Shown: positions 8,988 to 16,872 of the stretch, piece after piece
How positions within the stretch are numbered: position 1 is the stretch's first letter
How the letters are laid out: the number at the start of each line of letters is the position of its first letter
Assembly (NCBI RefSeq): GCF_020524545.1
Contig: NZ_JAIVLG010000002.1
Coordinates: 248,001 to 312,000 of the forward strand
Origin: Microbacterium paraoxydans
Lineage (GTDB): Bacteria; Actinomycetota; Actinomycetes; Actinomycetales; Microbacteriaceae
Direction of reading: 5' to 3'
DNA length: 64,000 bases
Program-made: the position numbers and the translations under genes
The notes under the pieces: generated by a model
What the model saw: only the letters and a program-made list of their open reading frames with translations
What the model was told of the DNA's origin: nothing
The model's database searches: none

Positions 8988-10952
8988 TCAGCTGCTCGCG
9001 CACTCCGTCGAATGCGATATGGCGGTCTCCCTCGTCATGGGCGTGTGCCAGACGTCGATCGCCGCGTCGGGATCGCTCTCGGAGGCGAACGCGAAAGCAA
9101 GCGTGTGCGCCTCGGCGAGATGGTGGAAGACCTCGACCTTGTACGCCGGTCGCCCGAGATGCTGGCCCGACGCGAATGCCGACACCGGTTCACCGTCGAG
9201 CGTGAGCGACTGCAGAGTGGAACCCTGGGGTCCGTAGATGACGACATAGCTGCTGATATCGCCCTCGGGGTAGTTCACGCCGAGGATGTGATCCGGAAGG
9301 CGTGCTGCTTCGGTCTCATCCAGCGACGAGGTCAGGGTGACGGCACCCGCCACGACGCCGGGCGCGCGACAGGTCTCCACACCCATATCCAGGTAGTACG
9401 ACTTCTTCGATCCCGTGTTGTCGTTGACGAAAACGCCGACGGTGGTGGCCTCGTCGCTGTCCGCAGGCATGACGCCGGCCATCCGCGATCCCGCCATCAG
9501 CTCGGTCTCGTGCGGGTCGCGACTGAAGTACAGGAGTCGTCCCTCGGCACCTGCGCGATCGAGTGCGGCGACGAACTTGTCCGGCGCGAACGCCCCGCTC
9601 ACGATCTTCGCGAAGATCCCGGCTGCGGCTGCGCCGAAGAACACGTTCTGCTCGTCGGGGTTGTAGCGGAAATAGACCTCGTTCAGCAGCAGCGGAACCG
9701 CGTTGTCTGCGGTGAGCGTCTCACCGTCGGGGAGCGCGACGGGACCCGTCGCTTCGAGCAGGTATGCCAGCGCCACGGGGTCCAGCGAGATCACGGCGTC
9801 GAAGTCGGCGCCGTAGTACTCCTTCCACCAGCCTTCGGCGATCGAGACCGCCTCGGGGTAGTCGGGGACCATCGTCAGATCGGGCGTGAAGCGGCCGATC
9901 TTGTCGCCGTAGATGGCGACGGATTCCTCGGACAGGGGGATGATCGGGTCCTGTCGATTCTGCAGGAAGTCGCGGCTCTGAGATTCGCCGCTGATCCCGA
10001 TGGCACCGTTGTCGGTGCGAACGGTGAGGAAGACGGCGGGGTTACCGCCGAGGCTGCGGGCCTCCGAGTTGCCCTGGAACATCAGCAGGTACTCGCGGGG
10101 TCCGCTGCCGCCCAGCGCGTTCGGCAAGATCGAGACGATGTCACGGGCCGGAGCGATGAGCGGCTGGATACCTTCGACGGCGTCGGTGAGCTGCGTCACA
10201 CCGGAGGCGACCTCGCCGATGAGCCCGGTGCGGTCGATCTGGCCCAGGGAGGCTGTCGACGCGGCCAAGCCCCCGTCGATGGTCTCGAGGAGAGGGCCGA
10301 GCGCGGTCACGGCCGCCAGGTCGATGCGACCGTCCACGGGTCGGAACGCGTCGAGGCTCACCGTGCTCGCCGGTGCGACCACGTCCTGCGCCAGACTGTC
10401 CGTTGTCTCTGCGACGATCCGGATGGCCCGGAAGTTGTTGCCGAGGACGGGCACCGCCTCGGCGATCGCCCACATCCGCCCGTCGGTCTTCCCGACGGCC
10501 GCCTTCGTCTCGGAGGAGAGGTTCGCGCTCGCCGTCGCCGCGGTGTCCGCATCTCCCGCGAAGATCGCCTTTCGCACTGCTGTCACCTCGGTGATCGCTT
10601 GCTGGAGGTGGCCCCGGACCGACATCGCCCGGTCGTACAGCGTCTTCGCCGTGAAGGCTCCTGCGGCGGCGATCGCGAGGACGCAGATGATGATGATCGC
10701 CCAGGTCCATCGACGGCGTCGTGGCGATCTCTTCCGGCGGCCTCCGTCACGGTGACCGGAACCATCCCGACTCGATCCGGGTCCTGGCGACTCACTCTGA
10801 CCCGCCGGGGAGGCCTCGGAAGCCGAGGAGTCTTCGGCATCCGCCGGCGTCTCGAAGAGGTGGGCGAGAGTCGGCTCCTCGCCGTCGGCGGGTGCCGTCG
10901 CCCGGAGTTCGCGAGCTTCTCGTCGACTCTTCGGGCGCGGAGCATCAACCAT
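8988..10952 (-). CDS. DUF4012-domain membrane-anchored protein
   Basis: The 654-residue protein begins with a charged, Ser/Pro/Gly-rich cytoplasmic tail (about residues 1-80) ending in RKRSPRRRRW. A single membrane segment follows (TWAIIIICVLAIAAAGAFTAKTL, about 83-105), then a large extracellular part. The block REYLLMFQGNSEARSLGGNPAVF is the hallmark of DUF4012 proteins, which occur in actinobacterial polysaccharide loci and have no established biochemical role. It is divergent from the nucleotidyltransferase gene and convergent with nothing on its 3' side. A function in attachment or export of the envelope polysaccharide is only suggested by context. Confidence 0.8.
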   Translation of the reverse strand: MVDAPRPKSRREARELRATAPADGEEPTLAHLFETPADAEDSSASEASPAGQSESPGPGSSRDGSGHRDGGRRKRSPRRRRWTWAIIIICVLAIAAAGAFTAKTLYDRAMSVRGHLQQAITEVTAVRKAIFAGDADTAATASANLSSETKAAVGKTDGRMWAIAEAVPVLGNNFRAIRIVAETTDSLAQDVVAPASTVSLDAFRPVDGRIDLAAVTALGPLLETIDGGLAASTASLGQIDRTGLIGEVASGVTQLTDAVEGIQPLIAPARDIVSILPNALGGSGPREYLLMFQGNSEARSLGGNPAVFLTVRTDNGAIGISGESQSRDFLQNRQDPIIPLSEESVAIYGDKIGRFTPDLTMVPDYPEAVSIAEGWWKEYYGADFDAVISLDPVALAYLLEATGPVALPDGETLTADNAVPLLLNEVYFRYNPDEQNVFFGAAAAGIFAKIVSGAFAPDKFVAALDRAGAEGRLLYFSRDPHETELMAGSRMAGVMPADSDEATTVGVFVNDNTGSKKSYYLDMGVETCRAPGVVAGAVTLTSSLDETEAARLPDHILGVNYPEGDISSYVVIYGPQGSTLQSLTLDGEPVSAFASGQHLGRPAYKVEVFHHLAEAHTLAFAFASESDPDAAIDVWHTPMTRETAISHSTECASS

Positions 10953-11061
10953 GCCTCCATTGAATCACCCCTCGTGGGGGCACTTGTCCGAGCCGCCGTG
11001 CCGCTCTCCGTCGCCCTCGGCCGGCGGCCACCGTTGCACGGAAGTATGAGAGAGTCTTCCC

Positions 11062-11133
11062 ATGGTCGTTCTCGCCGAACTTTCGCTCGGCGCGGGAATC
11101 GTTCGACGCTCGGCGATTGCGGGTCGGCGTTGA
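11062..11133 (+). other. Possible 23-codon leader reading frame or displaced gene start
   Basis: An ATG at 11062 has a good Shine-Dalgarno-like GAGAG eight bases upstream. It opens a 23-codon frame whose TGA stop (11131-11133) overlaps the TTG at 11130 in the frame of the next gene. Either the short frame is a translationally coupled leader, or a one-base change has separated the true N-terminus of the nucleotidyltransferase from the rest of it. Confidence 0.3.
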
Positions 11134-12020
11134 CCGTTCTGGTGTCGCATGTCGCCGCCGTGACCCTCGCACACGCGCTGGTTGCCGAACTCACCACGCG
11201 CAGCGGAATGCGTGCGCTGATCATCAAGGGGCCCGTGGCGATCACGCAAGGGCTCCGCGCTCCCCGGGGGTCCGCCGACGCCGATGTGCTGGTGTCGCCG
11301 CAGGATTTCGCCCAGTTCTGCGACGAGCTGACCGCGCACGGCTGGCACCCTCCTCTGTATCGGGAGGCCCCGCGAGTGATGTCGATCCATTCGAAGACGT
11401 TCATGCACGACGACTGGCCGTGTGCGATCGACGTGCACCACTATTTCCCCGGGCTGTTCGGGCCCCCGGACGAGGTATTCGATCGGCTCTGGATGACCCG
11501 CGAGGTTGTGATGATGGGCCACCGGCCGGCTGTTGTGCCGTCGAGGGCCGGTATGTCGATCTTCGTCGCACTGCACGCGCTGCGCGCGCCGAGCGATCCC
11601 CGCAGTGCTGGCGATCTCGATGTTCTGGGCTCGGTGATGGCGCAGGAGTTCCGGCCAGGCGATCAGGCCGAGTTCCTGGAGGTTGCACGGATCGGGCGGG
11701 CCCAGTGGGTGCTTTCACCACTGCTGGAGGTGCTCGGCTGGGAGTGGTCGGATGACGCCACAGAGTCCGAGAAGGCGATCTGGCGTGACAATCAGCTGGA
11801 CGCCTTGAGCAAATCCGCGCTGGTGTGGGAGCGGGAGTTCCGTAGCGCTCTCACGGGCGGGGCGCTTCGCCGCATCGTGCAGGCGATCTGGGTGCCGAGG
11901 GCCGCGATGCCACGACCCCGTGAAGACACGCTGCCGACGGTCCGGCAACACTGGCGTTACCAGATCGAGCGCTGGAAGCGGGGGGTCAAGATCGCGCGCG
12001 CGCGCAGGACCGATCGGTGA
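11130..12020 (+). CDS. Nucleotidyltransferase-like protein (NTP_transf_5 type)
   Basis: About 296 residues from the TTG at 11130. The N-terminal part has the minimal nucleotidyltransferase pattern ALIIKGPVAITQGLRAPRGSADADVLVSPQDF, with the acidic pair in the SADADV segment. A conserved DWPCAIDVHHYFPGLFGP block near residue 95 probably supplies the third acidic residue. This family accompanies PqqD and HprK-like proteins in peptide-tailoring and envelope loci, as it does here. The start is uncertain: alternatives are ATG 11046, GTG 11142, or a frame-shifted start at ATG 11062, which has the best Shine-Dalgarno sequence. The region before 11130 has low third-position GC in this frame, which argues against 11046. 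Confidence 0.7.
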   Translation: MTVLVSHVAAVTLAHALVAELTTRSGMRALIIKGPVAITQGLRAPRGSADADVLVSPQDFAQFCDELTAHGWHPPLYREAPRVMSIHSKTFMHDDWPCAIDVHHYFPGLFGPPDEVFDRLWMTREVVMMGHRPAVVPSRAGMSIFVALHALRAPSDPRSAGDLDVLGSVMAQEFRPGDQAEFLEVARIGRAQWVLSPLLEVLGWEWSDDATESEKAIWRDNQLDALSKSALVWEREFRSALTGGALRRIVQAIWVPRAAMPRPREDTLPTVRQHWRYQIERWKRGVKIARARRTDR

Positions 12021-12067
12021 CAGGCGCCCCGGGGCGCGGCCGTCGCCTCGTCGTGGCAGGCGCTCGC

Positions 12068-12073
12068 TAGGCT
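12068..12073 (+). promoter_or_regulatory. -10 box of a leaderless promoter
   Basis: TAGGCT ends six bases before the ATG at 12080, so the transcript should start at or within a base or two of the start codon. Confidence 0.5.
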
Positions 12074-12079
12074 GGCGCA

Positions 12080-13246
12080 ATGACAGACGCGGTGCTGATC
12101 GACGCCCTCGCCGACGATGTCGCTGTCGATCGGCCGGAGTTGTGGCACGTGCGTGCAGACGGCATCGCCGGTCCGAACGGCCGCGTCGTGGTGTTCGTCG
12201 CGGAGGACGGCGAGGACGTCACGAAAGCGGTCGAGCACGTGTCGCGACGGTTCGCCTCTCTCGGCGGCGACATGCTCGGCATCGACAGCCAATGCGGTGT
12301 CCGCACCCAGAGCGGCATGACCGTCACCGGATCCGAACCCCCCGGCGAAGCGGCATCAACCACCGAGGGGGATGAACCTGCCCAGCGGTTGCGCCTGTGC
12401 GGAGTGGTCGTGCTCACGAGAACCGACGACGGGCCGACATCGCCGAATGCGAGGCGCCTGACCATCGATCATGCGCTGCCGGCCCTCATCGCGCAGAGTT
12501 CCCAGCTGAGGAGCATGCGTGCGCCGCTGCGCGGGATCGCCTCTCTCCTCGAGGCGATCGGCGGCGTCGTCGGTGTGGCTTCCGGTGACCTGGTCGCGAT
12601 CGATGAGGAGGTTGATGCTCTGATGCGCGCGCGGCCGCCGCATCGGGTTCCTGGTCACGTCGCTCCCGTCGACAGGGTGGCGGCCGCCGAGGTGGACCGC
12701 CAGGGCGCTCGGCTCTTCCGCGCGGCGACCCTTGACGCGATCGCGCTTTCGGGCGACCGGATCGCAGTCCTCCGAAAGCAAGGCGATGGGGAGGAGCTCC
12801 GCATCCTCGGCGCATCCGCGGCCGCGGTGTGGCGTGCTGCCGGCGGTCTCTCCTTGGCCGACGTCGTCGACGCTGTCGATTCGATGCAGGGGCCTTCACG
12901 TGATGACGTAGCCGACAGGAGTCCGACCGAGGTGGCGACGGATCTCCTCGCGCAAGGGCTCCTCGCCGACCATCCGTCCTGGGCGATCAGCGACGGTGCG
13001 GCCTGGACGTCGGCCCACGGGCGGACCACGGTTGTCGACCTCTGGGCCGCTCGTTCGCGGTTGCTCGTCCTCGAGGGGTCGGCGCACTGGGTCTGGGTGA
13101 TCCTCGCGGAGCGGTCGCCTCTCTCGGAGGAGGAACTGATCCGCGAGTGCGCGCGTCTCTTCCAGGTCTCCGAAGACACCGTCGCGGAGGACGTGGTGGG
13201 CCTGCTCGCTCAACTTCGGCTCGAAGGCCTTCTCGACCTGCTCTGA
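12080..13246 (+). CDS. HprK-like pseudo-ATPase with two PqqD-like domains
   Basis: This 388-residue protein aligns by eye along most of its length with the HprK-like ATPase encoded at 18.1 kb. The shared blocks are NGRVVVFVAED, HVSRRFASLGGDMLGID and APLRGIASLLEAIGG. The P-loop is gone: where the relative has SGTGKTT, this one reads DGEDVTK, putting Val47 where the catalytic lysine should be. The middle (about 215-300, LDAIALSGDRIAVL to LLAQGLLADH) looks like a PqqD fold. The last 75 residues (VVDLWAARSRLLVLEGS to LRLEGLLDLL) look like a second one. A peptide- or protein-binding partner of the nucleotidyltransferase just upstream is plausible; no enzymatic activity is expected. Confidence 0.65.
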   Translation: MTDAVLIDALADDVAVDRPELWHVRADGIAGPNGRVVVFVAEDGEDVTKAVEHVSRRFASLGGDMLGIDSQCGVRTQSGMTVTGSEPPGEAASTTEGDEPAQRLRLCGVVVLTRTDDGPTSPNARRLTIDHALPALIAQSSQLRSMRAPLRGIASLLEAIGGVVGVASGDLVAIDEEVDALMRARPPHRVPGHVAPVDRVAAAEVDRQGARLFRAATLDAIALSGDRIAVLRKQGDGEELRILGASAAAVWRAAGGLSLADVVDAVDSMQGPSRDDVADRSPTEVATDLLAQGLLADHPSWAISDGAAWTSAHGRTTVVDLWAARSRLLVLEGSAHWVWVILAERSPLSEEELIRECARLFQVSEDTVAEDVVGLLAQLRLEGLLDLL

Positions 13247-13268
13247 GCACTGCCTACCGCTCGGCTCG

Positions 13269-13949
13269 TTAAGGCCCGCCCCACCGATTGACGGGCCACA
13301 GGATCGGGCCCGCCTGGCCGAACAGGTCGTCCCTGGTCATCCACCGCGCGCAGCTCTCGTCGGCATCGGGGTTCCCGCGGCAGGGATAGACGGAGTCGGC
13401 GGAGTTCGCTCGGTTGTCGCCGAGCACGAGGTAGGAGTCGTCCGGCACGGTGAGGGTGGGGAAGCAGCGCGAGGAGATCGTGGCGGTGTCGCAATCGAGC
13501 GTGCCGGGGGCGAACGGCAGGTCGTGCGCCACATAGGGCTCATGGATGGCGACGCCGTCGACGAGCACGGAGCCACGGGCGTCGCAACACCCCACAGTCT
13601 GTCCCGGTTCCGCGATCACACGCTTGACGAGGACGTAGGGCCGCAGACCGGTGGTCTCCCCGATGCCGTTGAAGAAGGCGGCGAGGGGATTCTCGCTGAC
13701 TGCGGGTCTGTTCCATCCGTCTCCCGGGCGGAACGCGACGATGTCGCCGGCGGTGGGCTCGGCTGCGACGTAGGCGAGGCGATTGACGACCAATCGGTCG
13801 CCCGGCTGAAGGGTCGGCGACATGGAGTTCGACGACGGCTGCCCGACGAACGCGAAGACGAGAAGTGCGAGCGCCAGGGCCACGGCCAGGTGGAACCATA
13901 CGCTGTGGAGGGTGCGACGGCGCGGTCGTTCCCTGCTGTTCGTCGTCAT
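13269..13949 (-). CDS. lepB: Signal peptidase I
   Basis: The 226-residue protein has one N-terminal membrane anchor (WFHLAVALALALLVFAFVG). The catalytic serine lies in the SSNSMSPTL box right after it, and the general-base lysine in YVLVKRVIAEPGQTV. The later GDNRANSADS block completes the S26 signature. Four or more cysteines (CC in VGCCDAR, then CDTATISSRC) lie in the extracellular part. It removes signal peptides at the outer face of the membrane. Its position among the PqqD/HprK-like and Tat-protein genes raises the possibility of a dedicated substrate, but a general housekeeping copy cannot be excluded. Confidence 0.9.
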   Translation of the reverse strand: MTTNSRERPRRRTLHSVWFHLAVALALALLVFAFVGQPSSNSMSPTLQPGDRLVVNRLAYVAAEPTAGDIVAFRPGDGWNRPAVSENPLAAFFNGIGETTGLRPYVLVKRVIAEPGQTVGCCDARGSVLVDGVAIHEPYVAHDLPFAPGTLDCDTATISSRCFPTLTVPDDSYLVLGDNRANSADSVYPCRGNPDADESCARWMTRDDLFGQAGPILWPVNRWGGP

Positions 13950-13984
13950 CGCTTCTCCGGTCGCGCAGTCGGGGGCACACCCAA

Positions 13985-13990
13985 TAGTGT
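13985..13990 (+). promoter_or_regulatory. -10 box of a leaderless promoter
   Basis: TAGTGT lies six bases upstream of the ATG at 13997, in the 47-base gap to the divergent signal peptidase gene. Confidence 0.45.
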
Positions 13991-13996
13991 CAGGGA

Positions 13997-15067
13997 ATGG
14001 GTCGAGAAGCCGAGGTCGACGTGCTGCCAGCCGTGTCTTCGACGAGACAGCCCGGATACGTGCGGCTCGTCGTCCCCGACGTGCTCCGCGGCATCGCGAT
14101 CGTCGCCATGCTGATCGCTCACGCGGCTCCTTTCGTGCCCGAGCGGCCCGCTGCCGTCAGCTTCGTCACGGCCATGTTCAGCGAGCTCGCGTCGCCCCTG
14201 TTCGCGCTCGTGATGGGGATGTCGGCGCAGCTCGTGTGGCAACGGTCGCCGCGGGTGCCGGTGACGTTGCTGCAGCAGGTGATCCGCGGTCTGTTCCTCG
14301 TTGCGCTCGGCGTGTGGATGGCCACGTGGGGTTCGTGGGTGGCGGTCGTGCTCGCGCACCTGGGGGTCCTCTTGATCGTCGGGGCTCCGCTGCTGCTCGC
14401 GCGCACCCCCTGGGTGATCGCGATCACAGCGGCGGTGCTGATCGCGAGCGACCCGCTCGTACGCCTCGCACGGGGGTGGGAATGGGCGCACGGCGCCGCT
14501 GTCCCGCTCCGGGACGTGCTGGACTGGGCCATCATGAGCCCGCACTATCGCCTGATCAATCTGCTGCCGTTCTTCCTCATCGGCGGACTGCTCATCCGGC
14601 ACGGGCTGCGCCGTGACCGTCTTCTCGTCGTCACCGTCGCCGTGGCGGTGGTCTCTTACCTGGCGTGGGGAGTCGTCTCCCGCACGGATGTCGTCCAGAG
14701 CGAGTCCGGTTACTACCTCGACACCCTCAAGGATGTGGGCCTCGTGTTCGCCGTGTACGTCCTCGTCGTCCTGGCCGCGACGGCGCGACGCGAGGGGGCG
14801 AAGCGCTTCTGGCATCCGATCTTCGTGCCGCTGATCGCCTGCGGCCAGGTGGCGCTTTCGCTCTACCTGCTCCACGTCGGAATCATCGCGCTGTATGCGC
14901 GCGCCTATGGCCGCCCGACGGAGAACTTCTGGCCGGGGTGGCTGCTGATCGTGCCGGGGATGGTCCTCGTCGGCTGGCTCTGGTGGCGCTTCGTCGGTAC
15001 CGGTCCCGTCGAGTGGGTCATGGGGTGGCTCACGGGGCGACGCAAGCCGCTCCTGCGCCACCGGTGA
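13997..15067 (+). CDS. DUF418/HGSNAT-like multi-pass membrane protein
   Basis: The 356-residue protein has about nine membrane segments. The opening VPDVLRGIAIVAMLIAHAAPFVP, in which Asp, Arg and His are conserved, is the signature shared by DUF418 and heparan-alpha-glucosaminide N-acetyltransferase-like proteins. The C-terminus has GQVALSLYLLHVGIIALYA and the GPVEWVMGWLTG ending of DUF418. Relatives are thought to pass acyl groups across the membrane, so modification of the extracellular polymer is possible. It is divergent from the signal peptidase gene and stops seven bases before the convergent MauE-thioredoxin gene. Confidence 0.75.
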   Translation: MGREAEVDVLPAVSSTRQPGYVRLVVPDVLRGIAIVAMLIAHAAPFVPERPAAVSFVTAMFSELASPLFALVMGMSAQLVWQRSPRVPVTLLQQVIRGLFLVALGVWMATWGSWVAVVLAHLGVLLIVGAPLLLARTPWVIAITAAVLIASDPLVRLARGWEWAHGAAVPLRDVLDWAIMSPHYRLINLLPFFLIGGLLIRHGLRRDRLLVVTVAVAVVSYLAWGVVSRTDVVQSESGYYLDTLKDVGLVFAVYVLVVLAATARREGAKRFWHPIFVPLIACGQVALSLYLLHVGIIALYARAYGRPTENFWPGWLLIVPGMVLVGWLWWRFVGTGPVEWVMGWLTGRRKPLLRHR

Positions 15068-15073
15068 CTCCGA

Positions 15074-16075
15074 TCAGGCGGGTGCCGCGTCGCGCAGTGC
15101 CCGGATGCTCTCGATGAGCACCCCGATCTCCGCGCTGCCCATGGCCAGTGGGCCCGCCCTGGTGCCGTCCGTGCCGATGAGCGCACCCACGGGGGTCGCC
15201 GGGCCGATGCCGAGGACGGCCCCGACGGAGCTGCCGATGTCGAGAGCGAAGCGCGCAGAAGCCGGGACGGCGTGTGCCGGTTCCGTGCCGATGAGTCCCC
15301 TCGCGATCCCCTGTACGACATAGACGTCCACGACGGCACCCAGCGCTCCGTGGGCGGCCTCCAAGGACGCCAGCGCGGTCGCACACGCATGACAGCCGGG
15401 TGCGACGAACACGAGAAGCCTGGCTCGGGTGGTGGGAACGAGCACGTCGACGATCTCGCCGGTCTCTGGGATGAGCAGCGCGCCCGAGCCGTGGGAAGAC
15501 GCCGCCGGTGCAGAGAGCGGCTCTACGGGGCGTGCGTTCGAGGCCCGGGCGATCGCCCAGACGGCGGAGGCGATCAGCGCGCTCGCGCCCAGTGCACTCA
15601 GCGCCACGGCCGCTGACGAGCCTCCGAGAAGGGCAGCCGATAGCCCGACCCGGCCGGATGCGGCGGCATCGACCAGCGCTGCGGCGAGGACGGACGCGGC
15701 GACGACCGTGACGAGCAGGTTCCGCACGATGAGCCGTGGCCCGATCGGGGAGGGGAGCCAGTCGCCGAAGCATCCGCAGTCATCCGTCGCTCCGAGTTGG
15801 TCTGCGCGGATGACGGCGACGAGAAGCCCCGCGGTCAGCACGAGCGCGCCCCCGGCGATGCCGACGAAGAGCCAGCCGGTGGTGAGCAGCAGGCCGATGG
15901 CGATGAGCGCCTCGGCGACGATGAGCACGATGGCGGCGGCATCCGGATGCCGGACCGTGATGCGCAGGGCCGCGAACGCTCCGCGGCCGCGATCGGCGGC
16001 GCGCAGCTTGCCGATGGTGCTCAGGGCGAAGACCGCGGCGAGGAACGCCGCCAGCGGCGCGAGGAAGGCGCTCAT
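15074..16075 (-). CDS. MauE/DoxX-like membrane protein fused to a thioredoxin-like domain
   Basis: From the ATG at 16075, which follows a GGAG Shine-Dalgarno sequence by eight bases, the protein has 333 residues. The first half has four membrane segments with the family motif DDCGCFGDWLPSPIG, as in MauE. A fifth hydrophobic segment leads into a C-terminal thioredoxin-like domain with an active-site CHAC pair in LLVFVAPGCHACATAL. MauE-type proteins assist disulfide formation or electron delivery to exported proteins. It lies directly downstream of a Tat-exported protein with two cysteines, which is a plausible client. An inverted repeat sits between the two genes. Confidence 0.78.
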   Translation of the reverse strand: MSAFLAPLAAFLAAVFALSTIGKLRAADRGRGAFAALRITVRHPDAAAIVLIVAEALIAIGLLLTTGWLFVGIAGGALVLTAGLLVAVIRADQLGATDDCGCFGDWLPSPIGPRLIVRNLLVTVVAASVLAAALVDAAASGRVGLSAALLGGSSAAVALSALGASALIASAVWAIARASNARPVEPLSAPAASSHGSGALLIPETGEIVDVLVPTTRARLLVFVAPGCHACATALASLEAAHGALGAVVDVYVVQGIARGLIGTEPAHAVPASARFALDIGSSVGAVLGIGPATPVGALIGTDGTRAGPLAMGSAEIGVLIESIRALRDAAPA

Positions 16076-16097
16076 GAGGTCATTCTCCTGGATCGGA

Positions 16098-16133
16098 AGA
16101 GCGGCCGAACCCCGCGTGGGATCCGGCCGCTCT
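16098..16133 (-). terminator. Stem-loop between Tat-protein gene and MauE gene
   Basis: A perfect 10-bp stem (AGAGCGGCCG and its complement) encloses a 16-base loop. It has no T-run, so it may act as an attenuator or mRNA-end stabiliser, reducing read-through into the MauE-thioredoxin gene 22 bases further on. Confidence 0.5.
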
Positions 16134-16169
16134 CGCTGTGACGCTATCCGACGTCGATGCTGCGGGCGA

Positions 16170-16676
16170 TCACGTGGCCGAGCAGAGGACCAGCGTGGAG
16201 TTGACGCCACCTGCGGTCTTCGCTCCCGTGCCCACGTAGCCGGCCGGGACGGCGGCGGTGGCGCTGAGCGTGAACGCGACCGAGATCGAGAGCGTCGTGC
16301 GGAAGTCGATCGTCGCGCCGGCGGCGAGCGGGGCGGTCAGCGTGATCTGGCGGCTGGTGGCGGAGAGGACTGAGACATCCGCCGTGCCCCCGGTGACGCT
16401 GAAGACGCCGATGTTGGCCACTCCCGAGCCGGTGACGGTGACGGTCGTGCCGACGGGCAGCGGGGTCGAGGGGCCTGCGGTGAGCGTGAAGCCGGGGCCG
16501 AGGACGCCGAGCACGCCACAGGTCCCGTTGAGAGCGAATGCGCCGACCTCGATGTCGCCGGAAGCGGCGGCGAGCGGCGTGGCCACGGCGGCGGCGATGA
16601 CGGGAACCGACCATGCCGCGCCCTTGACGAGCGTGCGGCGCGAGACGCCCTTGTTCTTCTGGATTTCCTCGGTCAC
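16170..16676 (-). CDS. Small Tat-exported protein, function unknown
   Basis: The 168-residue protein starts at a GTG placed eight bases after an AGGGAGGG Shine-Dalgarno sequence. The N-terminus is a twin-arginine signal, SRRTLVKGAAWSVPVIAAAVATPLAAAS, with likely cleavage around residue 38. The mature part is rich in Thr, Val, Gly and Ala, with alternating hydrophobic positions suggesting a beta-sandwich (for example LPVGTTVTVTGSGV). It contains only two cysteines, at residues 53 and 165 (near the C-terminus), suggesting one disulfide closing the domain. No family was recognised. The direct repeat copy A lies 47 bases upstream of the start. Confidence 0.75.
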   Translation of the reverse strand: MTEEIQKNKGVSRRTLVKGAAWSVPVIAAAVATPLAAASGDIEVGAFALNGTCGVLGVLGPGFTLTAGPSTPLPVGTTVTVTGSGVANIGVFSVTGGTADVSVLSATSRQITLTAPLAAGATIDFRTTLSISVAFTLSATAAVPAGYVGTGAKTAGGVNSTLVLCSAT

Positions 16677-16722
16677 GAAAGTGCCCTCCCTGTTCGATGC
16701 AGATGCGGTTTCCCGCGGTGTC

Positions 16723-16761
16723 GTGACGAGGCGACACGATTTTCTGCATCCCCCAGGAGCC
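16723..16761 (-). repeat. Two-part regulatory direct repeat, copy A
   Basis: Read on the minus strand the element is a 19-mer, GGCTCCTGGGGGATGCAGA, then a 3-base spacer, then TCGTGTCGCCTCGTCAC. Copy B at 17948-17989 has the same 19-mer, a 6-base spacer, and the second block with two differences. Both copies precede a minus-strand gene in the same orientation. The likeliest role is a binding site for the AraC-type regulator encoded next door. Confidence 0.7.
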
Positions 16762-16872
16762 CCGTCGTGGACCTCAAGCTAGGGCGATGGAGAGGGGAGC
16801 GATGGGGGTTTCGGTGAACTTCGCGCTCCGTGCGCGCAACCTGCGCGACGTGTGCTTTTCGACGGTGAGGAG

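Noticed and set aside
9012..11045. A plus-strand open frame of about 2 kb opposite the DUF4012 gene, continuous with the nucleotidyltransferase frame
   Set aside because: It is antisense to a gene with clear family signatures, is rich in Arg/Gly/Asp as expected for a GC-rich shadow, and shows no domain before the nucleotidyltransferase part.
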